Shown: positions 9,406 to 16,786 of the stretch, piece by piece
How the letters are laid out: every line of letters starts with the position of its first letter
Position numbering within the stretch: position 1 is the first letter of the stretch
Origin: Pseudomonas maioricensis
GTDB lineage: Bacteria; Pseudomonadota; Gammaproteobacteria; Pseudomonadales; Pseudomonadaceae
Reading direction: 5' to 3'
Length of the DNA stretch: 64,000 nucleotides
Assembly (NCBI RefSeq): GCF_022790535.1
Contig: NZ_LOHG01000013.1
Location: 1 to 64,000 of the forward strand
The notes under the pieces: model-generated
Database searches by the model: none
What the model was told of the DNA's origin: nothing
Seen by the model: only the letters and a program-made list of their open reading frames with translations
Program-made: the position numbers and the translations under genes

Positions 9406-10116
9406 TCAAACCTCTACGGCGACGGCGGCGCGATTGAGTTCGGACAACGACAGGCTGCGGTCGAACAGCGGTGCCAGGCTCTGGTCATGGCTGACGAACA
9501 ACAGGCTGCTGCCAGCTTCGCGGCATTCGGCGAACAACAATTTGATGAAGGCTTCTCGTGCATCGGCATCCAGCGCGGAGGTCGGTTCGTCAGCGATCAC
9601 CAATTCTGGCTGGCCGATCAAAGCCCGTGCGGCCGCCACCCGTTGTTGCTGGCCGATGGACAGTGAGTCGGCGCGGCGGCTGAGCATCTGCGGATCGTTC
9701 AACCCCAAATGGGCCAACAGCGTAACGGCAGCATTTTCTACGCTGCCGTGGCGTTGGCTCGCTCGCTTCGCGCGAACTTTGGAGAAGTGACAAGGCAGCT
9801 CGACGTTTTCACGCACCGAGAGAAACGGCAGCAGGTTGAATTGCTGGAAGATATAGCCGGTGTGATTGACCCGGAAACGATCACGCTCACCCGATGAGAG
9901 CTCGGTCAGCTCCTGGCCCAGCAGGCAAATACTGCCGCGATTGGGCTTTTGCACACCGCCCAGCAAGCCCAGCAGCGTCGTCTTGCCACTGCCGCTTGGG
10001 CCTTTGAGGAACAGGGTTTCGCCTGGCTCCAGACGAAATGCCGGGATATCCAGCAATTGCGCATGGCCTGGCCAAGTAAAACCAAGGTCGGACAGTTCGA
10101 TAAGTGCTTGGGTCAT
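9406..10116 (-). CDS. ABC transporter ATP-binding protein (LolD/MacB-like)
   Basis: A 236-residue ATPase. Walker A is GPSGSGKTT, the Q-loop lies in YIFQQFNLLPFLSV, the signature is LSIGQQQRVAAARAL, Walker B is LVIADEPTSALD and the switch His is in LLFVSHD. It belongs to the MacB/LolD branch that pairs with FtsX-like permeases such as the next gene. It sits 74 bases after the zrgA-like gene, from which it is separated by a hairpin. Confidence 0.9.
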   Translation of the reverse strand: MTQALIELSDLGFTWPGHAQLLDIPAFRLEPGETLFLKGPSGSGKTTLLGLLGGVQKPNRGSICLLGQELTELSSGERDRFRVNHTGYIFQQFNLLPFLSVRENVELPCHFSKVRAKRASQRHGSVENAAVTLLAHLGLNDPQMLSRRADSLSIGQQQRVAAARALIGQPELVIADEPTSALDADAREAFIKLLFAECREAGSSLLFVSHDQSLAPLFDRSLSLSELNRAAVAVEV

Positions 10117-10152
10117 AACCGTTGTTGTAATCCGGCTGAATGGAAATCAAAC

Positions 10153-10170
10153 GACCGGGCAAGCCCGGTC
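10153..10170. terminator. Intercistronic hairpin in the zinc operon
   Basis: GACCGGG-CAAG-CCCGGTC forms a perfect 7-bp stem between the His-rich protein gene and the ABC ATPase gene. There is no clear U-run on the transcribed strand. It is more likely a partial terminator or mRNA-stabilising stem that sets different levels of the periplasmic protein and the transporter. Confidence 0.35.
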
Positions 10171-10190
10171 GGTTTTCAACAATAGCTGAA

Positions 10191-10784
10191 TCAGAATTTC
10201 AGGCTTGGATTGCTTGGACGTACTTCGGCACCCGACTGACCTTTTGGTGAAATCAACTGCACCTGCAGCTTTTCGGTGGCCGGGAACGACTTGAAGATGT
10301 TCGACAGGTCGAGGGTTTTCAGCACTGCCGGGACCTTACAGGTGAATTTGTAAGTGCCATGGATTTCGCTGTGCTCGTGCTCATCGTGACCGTCTTTTGC
10401 ATCGTGGTCATGATCATGGCCTGCGTCAGCGTCAGGCTTGTCACCGAACAGCGGGCTTTCCAGCTTCTGGGAAACCACGTTGCACTCCGCAGCCTCCGGA
10501 ATGCTGAACAGGGCGTGGGGCTTGAGCAGCACATCTTTGGCGGCGGCGACTTTGGCTTTGTCCTCTGCGCTGGTCGCCAGATGCTCAAAACCCACGAGGT
10601 TCATGGCCGGGCTGTCCAGCTCGAACTCCAGCGTGCCGCCGACCAGTGCAACGTCCAGCCGCCCGACGCCATGCTCGTGCGCACCGAGGCTGCCGTGTTC
10701 ATGGTCGTGATTATGCTCGGGGGCCGCATTAGCCATGGCGAGTGGAAGCAGGGCGAAGGGCAAAGCGAGCAGCAGACGGCGCAT
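10191..10784 (-). CDS. ZrgA-like histidine-rich zinc-uptake protein (DUF2796)
   Basis: A 197-residue periplasmic protein with signal peptide MRRLLLALPFALLPLAMANA. A His-rich stretch follows (EHNHDHEHGSLGAHEHG), with a second His/Asp loop near residues 120-140 (GHDHDHDAKDGHDEHEHSE). The body fits the DUF2796/ZrgA family of zinc-binding proteins. It heads the cluster matching P. aeruginosa PA4063-PA4066 and has a Zur-like palindrome 35 bases upstream of its ATG. The likely role is to capture periplasmic zinc under starvation. Confidence 0.85.
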   Translation of the reverse strand: MRRLLLALPFALLPLAMANAAPEHNHDHEHGSLGAHEHGVGRLDVALVGGTLEFELDSPAMNLVGFEHLATSAEDKAKVAAAKDVLLKPHALFSIPEAAECNVVSQKLESPLFGDKPDADAGHDHDHDAKDGHDEHEHSEIHGTYKFTCKVPAVLKTLDLSNIFKSFPATEKLQVQLISPKGQSGAEVRPSNPSLKF

Positions 10785-10818
10785 AAAAACAGACTCCGGA
10801 CATGACTGGATAAAGATC

Positions 10819-10836
10819 GTTATGTGATCTTATAAC
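10819..10836 (-). promoter_or_regulatory. Zur-like operator upstream of the zinc operon
   Basis: GTTATGTGATCTTATAAC is an imperfect palindrome (GTTAT..GATC..ATAAC, 14 of 18 positions symmetric) of the GTTAT/ATAAC type bound by Zur in gammaproteobacteria. Position 35 bases before the His-rich protein start and the zinc-linked gene set support a Zur operator. Binding is inferred. Confidence 0.65.
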
Positions 10837-10888
10837 AATTATTGGCGGGGGCGTGAGTTGGAATTTCGATTTGGGTAAGGACCACGTT

Positions 10889-10973
10889 CCCGGTAGGAGG
10901 CAACTTGTTGGCGAGACAATCGTTCTGGTTACGCAGGTCCAATGCCTCGCCAACAAGTTGGCTCCTACCCGGG
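10889..10973. repeat. REPIN (CAACTTGTTGGCGA type)
   Basis: Arms GGTAGGAGGCAACTTGTTGG and complement enclose about 30 bases. It is a distinct REP family, also seen at 18988. Confidence 0.8.
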
Positions 10974-10989
10974 TGATGTATTCCAATTA

Positions 10990-11184
10990 TTAAACGCGCC
11001 GTTCCCAAGGCCTTGCCCGGCGCAGGTCCTGAGCCAACGTATAAATGATTGTTCGCCCGCCATGACTGGTCCAGCGCAGGGTTTCTATAAGGCGATGTTC
11101 ATCGGGCGTGAGGTAGGCGAAGCCTTGGGTTTTGGCTTCGTGGAGGCAGTCGATGGGGTGGTGAGATTTTCTTTTTGATTTCAT
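10990..11184 (-). CDS. Small hypothetical protein behind a C4-like RNA
   Basis: A 64-residue basic, soluble protein (MKSKRKSHHPIDCLHEAKTQ..., ending RRARPWERRV) with no family I recognise. The in-frame ORF runs further upstream, but that part covers the structured RNA at 11245-11318, so I start at the ATG at 11184. The Shine-Dalgarno sequence is weak (TCGAG). The C4-type RNA 60 bases upstream suggests translation is repressed by that RNA, as for the phage P1/P7 ant operon. It could also be a decayed phage-type gene. Confidence 0.5.
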   Translation of the reverse strand: MKSKRKSHHPIDCLHEAKTQGFAYLTPDEHRLIETLRWTSHGGRTIIYTLAQDLRRARPWERRV

Positions 11185-11244
11185 GGTTAAGCTCGAGGTA
11201 GATGTGATCCAAGAGCTGCCTTCAAACGCTGCGAAACGCTGGGT

Positions 11245-11318
11245 GGCAGCTGTACATGGGTTCGCAGACCGAGCACACCCAACCCGGCACACCCGAAGGT
11301 GTCCCAAGTACAGCCGCC
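11245..11318 (-). ncRNA. C4-type antisense RNA (three-way junction)
   Basis: Read on the minus strand, bases 11318-11303 pair with 11260-11245 in a 16-position stem with a single U-U mismatch and one G.U wobble. Inside are an ACACC-UUCG-GGUGU hairpin (cUUCGg tetraloop, 11302-11289) and a CCGGG/CUCGG hairpin. The wobble and the UUCG loop exist only on this strand, which fixes the orientation. Two 7-base segments in the RNA, CUGCGAA (11267-11261) and AGCUGCC (11251-11245), are exactly complementary to downstream UUCGCAG (11235-11229) and GGCAGCU (11220-11214). This is the a'/b' to a/b arrangement of C4 antisense RNAs, and the target lies just before the small ORF. Confidence 0.7.
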
Positions 11319-11473
11319 ATATAGATTTGGTGCTGAGGGTATGCACTGCTCAGGCTGCGAAACCCGTTCGCTGCTGCGGCAACGACTGGCGCACATTACC
11401 GATGAGGGGCGGGTTCAGGGAGGTAACGATAGCGATCTGAGATGTAGGAAAAGTCTGCGGATCGCCGCTAACC

Positions 11474-11564
11474 CTGTGGGAGCCAGGCTCGCCTGCGATA
11501 AGACTGGACTCGATCGACCTGACATTTGCGGTGCCTGTATCGCGAGCAAGCTCTGCTCCCACAA
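11474..11564. repeat. REPIN (GTGGGAG / CTTGCTCGCGA type)
   Basis: Outer arms CTGTGGGAGCCAGGCTCGCC and the complement of GTGGGAGCAGAGCTTGCTCG. The left arm has drifted from the usual GCTTGCTCGC core. It is directly followed by a second REPIN of another family. Confidence 0.8.
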
Positions 11565-11582
11565 ATACTGCTATCTGTACCT

Positions 11583-11656
11583 CTGTAGGAGCTGCCGAAG
11601 GCTGCGAAAGCATTCTCATGGCATACCGAATTCGCAGCCTTCGGCAGCTCCTACAA
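11583..11656. repeat. REPIN (GCCGAAGGCTGCGA type)
   Basis: Inverted arms GTAGGAGCTGCCGAAGGCTG with an interior (AAAGCATTCTCATGGC) almost identical to those at 21947 and 44284. It ends about 60 bases before the next gene. Confidence 0.88.
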
Positions 11657-11718
11657 GGTCGGTGCAAAAAGATGAATCTATGCGAGCATGTCCCCCTGCA
11701 AAAAAAGAGGAAGCACCC

Positions 11719-12075
11719 ATGTTGCGTATTCGTGGAACCGTTGGCGACTGGCCGGTGGATTTGACGCTGGAGCTGGACGAAGGCGATTGGGCGCAGCTCG
11801 GCGCTCAACTAAAAGCCGCCAAGCCTGAAGCTGCAGCGCCAGTTGAGGCCAGCAAGCCAGCAAGTCAGGACGACAAGCTCTGGCTGATCGCTTTGGATCT
11901 GCTGCGCAAGGCCGGGCAGATCAATGGGCCGGAGTTGCTGGATCAACTGGAAGGGCTGACCGGCAGCACAGCAGCGGGCAAGCGCCTGTTAGTGCGCTTG
12001 CGCCACAGTTCGCAAGTTAAGGTCGAGAGCGGGCAGGACGCGCCGCTCTACAGCTGGGTTGGTACGAGCGCTTAG
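11719..12075 (+). CDS. Conserved hypothetical protein, 118 residues
   Basis: An acidic cytoplasmic protein. The N-terminal 35 residues look like short beta strands (LRIRGTVGDWPVDLTLELDEGDW). An Ala/Pro/Glu/Lys linker follows (KAAKPEAAAPVEASKPASQD), then a helical C-terminal part (LWLIALDLLRKAGQINGPELLDQLEGL). I do not recognise a characterised family. The ATG at 11719 has GAGGAAG 7 bases upstream; the longer in-frame ORF upstream runs through two REPINs and is not coding. It overlaps the convergent thioredoxin-like gene by 4 bases. Confidence 0.75.
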   Translation: MLRIRGTVGDWPVDLTLELDEGDWAQLGAQLKAAKPEAAAPVEASKPASQDDKLWLIALDLLRKAGQINGPELLDQLEGLTGSTAAGKRLLVRLRHSSQVKVESGQDAPLYSWVGTSA

Positions 12076-12944
12076 TACAGCGCAGCAAACAACTTGCGAC
12101 GGTAGGCGGTGACCAGCGGATGGTCGTTGCCCAGCAGGTCGAAGACTTGCAGCAGGGTTTTGTGCGGCAGGCCGTCGGCGTAGTTGCGGTTACGAATGAA
12201 CAGCTTCAGCAAGCCTTCCAGCGCAGCTTCGTATTGCTGACGGGCCAGTTGTTGAATCGCCAACTGGTGTACAGCTTCATCATCCTGAGGGTTTTGCGCC
12301 AGACGAGCCTTGAGGTCTGCCGCATCCGGGAGCGCCTTGGCTTCAGCCAAAAAGGTCAGTTGCGCACGGGCACCGGCCAGATCTGCTTTATGGTCGTCGG
12401 TTTTTACCGCGTCCAGTACCTGACGAGCCTCACCCAGCTCGCCACGTTCTGCCAGGCAACGGGCATACAGAATCAGCGCCGCGGCGTTGGTGTTGTCCTC
12501 GGTCAGCATCTGTTGCAGCGCTGCTTCGGCTTCTGCGAAGTGGCTTTCGGCAAACATTTCCTGAGCCAGTTTGAGCGGATCAGCGGCCTTTGGTGCGGGC
12601 ATGACCACATGTTGTTCGAGGACCTTGCGGATCTCCGACTCAGGCTGTGCGCCGGTGAAACCATCAACCGGCTGGCCGTCCTTGAACAGCACTACGGTTG
12701 GCAAGCTGCGAATGCCGAAACGAGCGACGATGTCCTGTTCTGCATCGCAATCGACCTTCACCAGCAGCAATTCGCCCTGATAACTCTCGGTAATTTGCGC
12801 CAGCAGTGGCATCAGCACTTTGCAGGGCGCACACCACTCGGCCCAGAAATCCACCAATACGGGTTGGTCGAAAGACTTGTCGATGACCAGTTGCTGAAAG
12901 GTCGCCGCCGTAGCGTCGAAGATGTAAGTCGTGTCCTGGTTCAT
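12072..12944 (-). CDS. ybbN: Thioredoxin-TPR co-chaperone (CnoX/YbbN family)
   Basis: A 290-residue protein. An N-terminal thioredoxin domain carries the redox motif WCAPCK (E. coli CnoX has SxxC instead), with cis-Pro in RSLPTVVLF. From about residue 115 there is a helical TPR-like region (EMFAESHFAEAEAALQQML, NTNAAALILYARCLAERGELGEAR). The family acts as a holdase that hands oxidised clients to DnaK or GroEL. The intact CxxC suggests this one may also reduce disulfides. The start is the ATG at 12944, preceded by GAGA. Confidence 0.88.
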   Translation of the reverse strand: MNQDTTYIFDATAATFQQLVIDKSFDQPVLVDFWAEWCAPCKVLMPLLAQITESYQGELLLVKVDCDAEQDIVARFGIRSLPTVVLFKDGQPVDGFTGAQPESEIRKVLEQHVVMPAPKAADPLKLAQEMFAESHFAEAEAALQQMLTEDNTNAAALILYARCLAERGELGEARQVLDAVKTDDHKADLAGARAQLTFLAEAKALPDAADLKARLAQNPQDDEAVHQLAIQQLARQQYEAALEGLLKLFIRNRNYADGLPHKTLLQVFDLLGNDHPLVTAYRRKLFAALY

Positions 12945-13019
12945 TGCGAATCTCGGGGATCTGAATGGGGCCAACTATAAAGGGCGCTTGGGTTTGCGCA
13001 AAGCGATGAGTCGAGAGAT

Positions 13020-13111
13020 CTGTTGGAGCGAGGCTTGCCCGCGAATCGGTCGCCTCGGTGTGGCAGGAAAACGCGTTATCGTTCTTCGCGGGCAAGCCTC
13101 GCTCCCACAGG
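13020..13111. repeat. REPIN overlapping the 3' end of a gene
   Basis: Arms GTTGGAGCGAGGCTTGCCCG and complement. The right arm supplies the stop codon and last residues of the methyltransferase gene at 13076. Confidence 0.85.
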
Positions 13112-13777
13112 GGATTGCATTTCAACTCGTTCAGCGTGGTAGAGGCTCACCTTGCGAAACTCATGGGGCTCAGCCAGATCCGGCAGCGTATGCGCTTCAA
13201 AGACGCCCAGCCGTTCATAAGAAGGATGCTGAAAGTCACGCACTCTCGAGTCCGCCACCAAGGCTTGCCGCCCGCGACTGAGAAACTGATCCAGCAAGGG
13301 TAAATTGGCCCGGTCGTAGAGCACGTCAGCGACGATGATCAGGTCGAAGCGATCCGCTTCGGCAAAGAAGTCCGCCGAATAGCTCAACTGCACACCGTTA
13401 AGCTCGGCATTGGCGCGGCAGGCTGCGAGGGCCAGTGGGTCAAGGTCACAGGCCACCACCTCCAACGCGCCCGCTTTAGCCGCTGCAATCCCAGCAACGC
13501 CCGAACCGGCACCGAAATCCAGCACCCGCTTGCCAGCGACCCAATGCGGATGCTCAGCCAGAAACCGCGCCAGGGCCAGGCCGCTGGCCCAGCAGAAACT
13601 CCAGTACGGCGGATCTTCAAGAATGCGTCGGGTTTCTTCGGGGCTGAAGGCACGGTCCATGTTTTCCGCATCAATCAACCACAGCTGCAAGTCTGTTTCA
13701 GGCAAGGCTGTGGCGACCAATTGTGCATCGCCGAGCAATTCGCTCAGCGCCCGTTGCAGGTGTAGCGGTGCAGTCAT
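13076..13777 (-). CDS. Class I SAM-dependent methyltransferase (ETFB/PrmA-like)
   Basis: A 233-residue methyltransferase. Motif I is VLDFGAGSGVAGIAAAKAGA, the acidic loop is VVACDLDPLAL, and motif IV is DLIIVADVLYDRANLPLL, where the family would have an (N/D)PP-like or DxxY lysine-methyltransferase signature. It resembles the ETFB lysine methyltransferase/PrmA group, so a protein lysine substrate is likely but unproven. The ATG overlaps the stop of the upstream lipoprotein gene. The last dozen residues (SPVGARLAREER) are encoded by a REP repeat, so the original C-terminus has been replaced or extended. Confidence 0.82.
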   Translation of the reverse strand: MTAPLHLQRALSELLGDAQLVATALPETDLQLWLIDAENMDRAFSPEETRRILEDPPYWSFCWASGLALARFLAEHPHWVAGKRVLDFGAGSGVAGIAAAKAGALEVVACDLDPLALAACRANAELNGVQLSYSADFFAEADRFDLIIVADVLYDRANLPLLDQFLSRGRQALVADSRVRDFQHPSYERLGVFEAHTLPDLAEPHEFRKVSLYHAERVEMQSPVGARLAREER

Positions 13778-14226
13778 GGCGCAGTTTCGAACTGCAAAGG
13801 CCCCAACGCCTGTGTGGTTGGTTGTTCAATGCGCAATGACGGCAGGTGCAGGATCAGTTGTCCGGACTTGCTGGCACGACCGCGTAATTCAACGCGCTGG
13901 CCGACTGGAAAGGCTTCCGGATTGAATCGTAGCTGGAATGGCAGCGATTGGTTATTACCTTGCAGTTTGGTGCTGGTCAGCAGTTTTTGCGGACGACCTC
14001 GCTCGTCGATTACCAGCAATGCCAGCTCGACCTCTGCTCCGGCGGGCACGCCCAGCAACTGGCCGCTCAGTTCGCGCTGGAACGGCTGCAACGGGCCGGG
14101 GCCAGTTGGCGCCTTGACGACAGGCGCTGAAACCGGTTTGGCCGGGACAGGATCAGGTGTTTCATTGCTGCTGCACGCGGCAAGCAAGCCAAACAGGCTG
14201 AGGAACATCAGCGGTCGTAGCGTCAT
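13774..14226 (-). CDS. YbaY/YscW-type lipoprotein
   Basis: A 150-residue lipoprotein with signal MTLRPLMFLSLFGLLAAC (lipobox LLAAC, Cys18). A Pro/Val/Ala linker is followed by one beta-rich domain (ELSGQLLGVPAGAEVELALLVIDERGR ... LPFQLRFNPEAFPVGQRVELRGRA) of the YbaY/YscW family. Start 14226 has GGAG 7 bases upstream. It overlaps the methyltransferase gene by 4 bases. The function of stand-alone YbaY proteins is not established. Confidence 0.8.
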   Translation of the reverse strand: MTLRPLMFLSLFGLLAACSSNETPDPVPAKPVSAPVVKAPTGPGPLQPFQRELSGQLLGVPAGAEVELALLVIDERGRPQKLLTSTKLQGNNQSLPFQLRFNPEAFPVGQRVELRGRASKSGQLILHLPSLRIEQPTTQALGPLQFETAP

Positions 14227-14443
14227 GAACAGCTCCAACAAAAAATCAAATACGAAGGACAGCAGCAAACCGCTCGATGACGGCAGTGATAAATTACCCG
14301 CAAACGCGGGTAAATAGCCCAATTAGGCGCAGTATCGCCGAACACTGCGTCAGATGCGCGTCTATATAGCGCAAAGCCCAAGACTTGTCTTGCCAGCGGG
14401 ATGCGCTACCATGGCGGCCCTTCCTATTTTGTTGCCTGCCACC

Positions 14444-14908
14444 ATGCACTGTCCCTTCTGCGGTGCCAACGACACCAAAGTCATCGATTCCCGCCTGGTA
14501 GCCGAGGGCGATCAGGTTCGCCGTCGCCGCGAATGCCTCGCCTGCGGTGAGCGTTTTACCACCTTCGAAACCGCCGAACTGGTGCTGCCGCGCCTGATCA
14601 AGCAAGACGGCAGCCGTCAGCCTTTCGATGAAGAGAAGCTGCGCGCCGGTATGCAGCGTGCCCTTGAGAAGCGTCCGGTGAGCGTGGAGCGTCTGGAAGC
14701 TGCGCTGGTGCACATCAAGCACAAGCTGCGCGCGACCGGCGAACGCGAGGTCAAGTCGCTGGTGGTGGGCAATCTGGTCATGGGCGAACTGCAAAAGCTC
14801 GACGAAGTGGCGTATATCCGCTTTGCTTCTGTTTACAGGCGTTTTCAGGACCTCAACGAATTCCGCGAAGAAATCGATCGTTTGGCTCGCGAGCCAGCTA
14901 AAGAGTGA
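14444..14908 (+). CDS. nrdR: Transcriptional repressor NrdR
   Basis: 154 residues. It has the N-terminal zinc ribbon MHCPFCG...ECLACGERF (CxxC...CxxC), then an ATP-cone domain (LIKQDGSRQPFDEEKLRAGMQRALEKRPV). NrdR senses ATP/dATP and represses ribonucleotide reductase operons. The start is the ATG of MHCPFCG at 14444, since upstream in-frame codons lack the family N-terminus. It overlaps ribD by 4 bases (GTGA), the classical nrdR-rib arrangement. Confidence 0.96.
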   Translation: MHCPFCGANDTKVIDSRLVAEGDQVRRRRECLACGERFTTFETAELVLPRLIKQDGSRQPFDEEKLRAGMQRALEKRPVSVERLEAALVHIKHKLRATGEREVKSLVVGNLVMGELQKLDEVAYIRFASVYRRFQDLNEFREEIDRLAREPAKE

Positions 14909-16050
14909 GTGCTTCGTTGACTGAACAAACCGCGCTGGACACCCATTATATGGCGCGCGCGCTGGAACTGGCGCGCAAAGGGATTTACTCCACCCATCCC
15001 AATCCAAGGGTCGGCTGCGTGATCGTGCGCGACGGGCAGATCGTCGGCGAAGGCTGGCACGCCCGGGCTGGTGAGCCGCATGCGGAAGTGCATGCATTGC
15101 GGCAGGCAGGCGATAAAGCTAAAGGCGCGACGGCTTACGTCACCCTGGAGCCTTGCAGCCATCACGGGCGTACACCGCCGTGCGCCGATGCACTGGTCAA
15201 TGCAGGCGTGGGCCGGGTCGTCGCTGCCATGCAGGATCCTAATCCCGATGTGGCCGGGCGTGGCTTGCTGCGGTTGATGAACGCAGGGATTGCGGTGCAG
15301 TGCGGCGTGCTTGAAGACGATGCCCGTGCGCTTAACAAAGGCTTTCTCAAGCGCATGATCAAGGGGCTGCCTTACGTGACGGTCAAGCTCGCCATGAGCC
15401 TTGATGGCCGTACTGCCATGGCCAGCGGCGAGAGCCAGTGGATTACAGGTCCTGCGGCGCGTTCGGCAGTGCAGCGTTTGCGTGCAGAGTCGAGTGTCGT
15501 GCTGACCAGTGCCGATACGGTGCTGGCCGACAAAGCCCGTTTGACTGTCCGTCCCGATGAGTTGGGCCTGAATGCCGAACTCACCGCGCTGGCGATGACG
15601 CGTCCGCCACTTCGAGTGCTGATCGATGGGCGTTTGCGAGTGCCGCTGGATGCTCCTTTCTTCCAGGCCGGGCACGCGCTGGTCGCGACCTGCGCAGCTG
15701 CCTCGGCCCGCGAGCGTTATCACGATGAAGGTCATGACATGCTGGCCCTGGCCGGTAGTGGTGGTCATGTCGACCTGCGCAAGTTACTGGTCGAGTTGGC
15801 CGCGCGTGGCGTCAATGACGTATTGATCGAGGCCGGTCCACGTCTGGCGGGCGCTTTTACTCGCCTGGGGCTGGTGGATGAGTTCCAGATTTTTGTTGCG
15901 GGCAAGTTCCTCGGCTCTTCAGCCCGGCCATTGCTTGATCTGCCGCTGGCGCAGATGAGCGAGGCTCTGGAGCTGAAAATCACCGATATCCGCGCCGTTG
16001 GAGATGACTGGCGAGTCATTGCCACCCCCAAGCTCGCCCCCGGCGTATAA
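14905..16050 (+). CDS. ribD: Bifunctional riboflavin deaminase/reductase RibD
   Basis: 381 residues. The N-terminal deaminase domain has the zinc motifs HAEVHAL (HAE) and PCSHHGRTPPCAD (PCxxxGRTPPC). The C-terminal reductase domain begins near residue 150 (YVTVKLAMSLDGRTAMASGESQWITG). It performs deamination of the pyrimidine from GTP cyclohydrolase II and side-chain reduction. GTG start at 14905, overlapping the nrdR stop. Confidence 0.96.
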   Translation: MSASLTEQTALDTHYMARALELARKGIYSTHPNPRVGCVIVRDGQIVGEGWHARAGEPHAEVHALRQAGDKAKGATAYVTLEPCSHHGRTPPCADALVNAGVGRVVAAMQDPNPDVAGRGLLRLMNAGIAVQCGVLEDDARALNKGFLKRMIKGLPYVTVKLAMSLDGRTAMASGESQWITGPAARSAVQRLRAESSVVLTSADTVLADKARLTVRPDELGLNAELTALAMTRPPLRVLIDGRLRVPLDAPFFQAGHALVATCAAASARERYHDEGHDMLALAGSGGHVDLRKLLVELAARGVNDVLIEAGPRLAGAFTRLGLVDEFQIFVAGKFLGSSARPLLDLPLAQMSEALELKITDIRAVGDDWRVIATPKLAPGV

Positions 16051-16097
16051 TTTCGGCCTTTCGCTCAGCGCGCTGGGCTTGTTCTCCTGGAGGACCC

Positions 16098-16769
16098 ATG
16101 TTTACTGGCATCATCGAATCCATCGGCAGCATCCGCGCCATCACCCCTAAGGGCGGCGATGTCCGCGTTTATGTTGAGACCGGCAAACTTGATCTGAGCG
16201 ACGTCAAGCTGGGCGATAGCATCGCGGTCAATGGCGTCTGCCTGACTGCTGTAGAGCTACCCGGTGATGGCTTTTGGGCTGACGTCAGCCGTGAAACCCT
16301 CGACGTTACGGCGTTCATCGACCTGAAGACGGGCAGCCCGGTCAATCTGGAAAAGGCCCTGACCCCGACGACGCGTCTGGGTGGCCATTTGGTCAGCGGT
16401 CACGTCGACGGGGTTGGCGAAATCGTTTCCCGTGAGGAAAACGCCCGTGCCATCCAGTTCAAAGTGCGCGCTCCCCGTGAGCTGGCCAAGTACATATCGC
16501 ACAAAGGTTCTATCACGGTTGATGGCACCAGCCTGACCGTGAACGCCGTTGACGGTGCCGAGTTCGAGCTGACTATCGTGCCGCACACCCTGGCCGAAAC
16601 CATCATGGCCGACTACCGGCCGGGTCGTAAGGTCAACCTCGAGGTGGATTTGCTGGCGCGTTATCTGGAGCGTTTGCTGATGGGCGACAAGGCCGCCGAT
16701 TCCTCGAAAGGGCAGGCTGGCACCATCACTGAAAGTTTTCTGGCCGCCAACGGCTACCTCAAATCCTGA
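16098..16769 (+). CDS. ribE: Riboflavin synthase alpha subunit RibE
   Basis: 223 residues with the two tandem lumazine-binding barrels: MFTGIIESIGSI at the start and the second copy from about residue 98 (GHLVSGHVDGVGEIV, IAVNGVCLTAVE / ITVDGTSLTVNAV). It dismutates two 6,7-dimethyl-8-ribityllumazine molecules to riboflavin. TGGAGG lies just before the ATG. No FMN riboswitch fold is recognisable in the 47-base leader. Confidence 0.96.
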   Translation: MFTGIIESIGSIRAITPKGGDVRVYVETGKLDLSDVKLGDSIAVNGVCLTAVELPGDGFWADVSRETLDVTAFIDLKTGSPVNLEKALTPTTRLGGHLVSGHVDGVGEIVSREENARAIQFKVRAPRELAKYISHKGSITVDGTSLTVNAVDGAEFELTIVPHTLAETIMADYRPGRKVNLEVDLLARYLERLLMGDKAADSSKGQAGTITESFLAANGYLKS

Positions 16770-16786
16770 ATTGAAGGGGGTGCCGC

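Noticed and set aside
11299..11718. Upstream extension of the 118-residue gene
   Set aside because: The extension would translate two REPINs; a good ribosome-binding site marks the ATG at 11719.
12120..12980. 286-codon frame antisense to the thioredoxin/TPR gene
   Set aside because: Same reason: a mirror of a strongly coding minus-strand gene.
14845..15768. 307-codon frame antisense to ribD
   Set aside because: No recognisable protein features; ribD is complete on the other strand.
16046..16051. TATAAT at the end of ribD as a ribE promoter
   Set aside because: The nearest TTGCCA is 21 bases away and the hexamer overlaps the ribD stop, so it is probably chance.
16051..16097. FMN riboswitch before ribE or elsewhere in the rib cluster
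   Set aside because: The spacers are too short and lack the conserved RFN helices.
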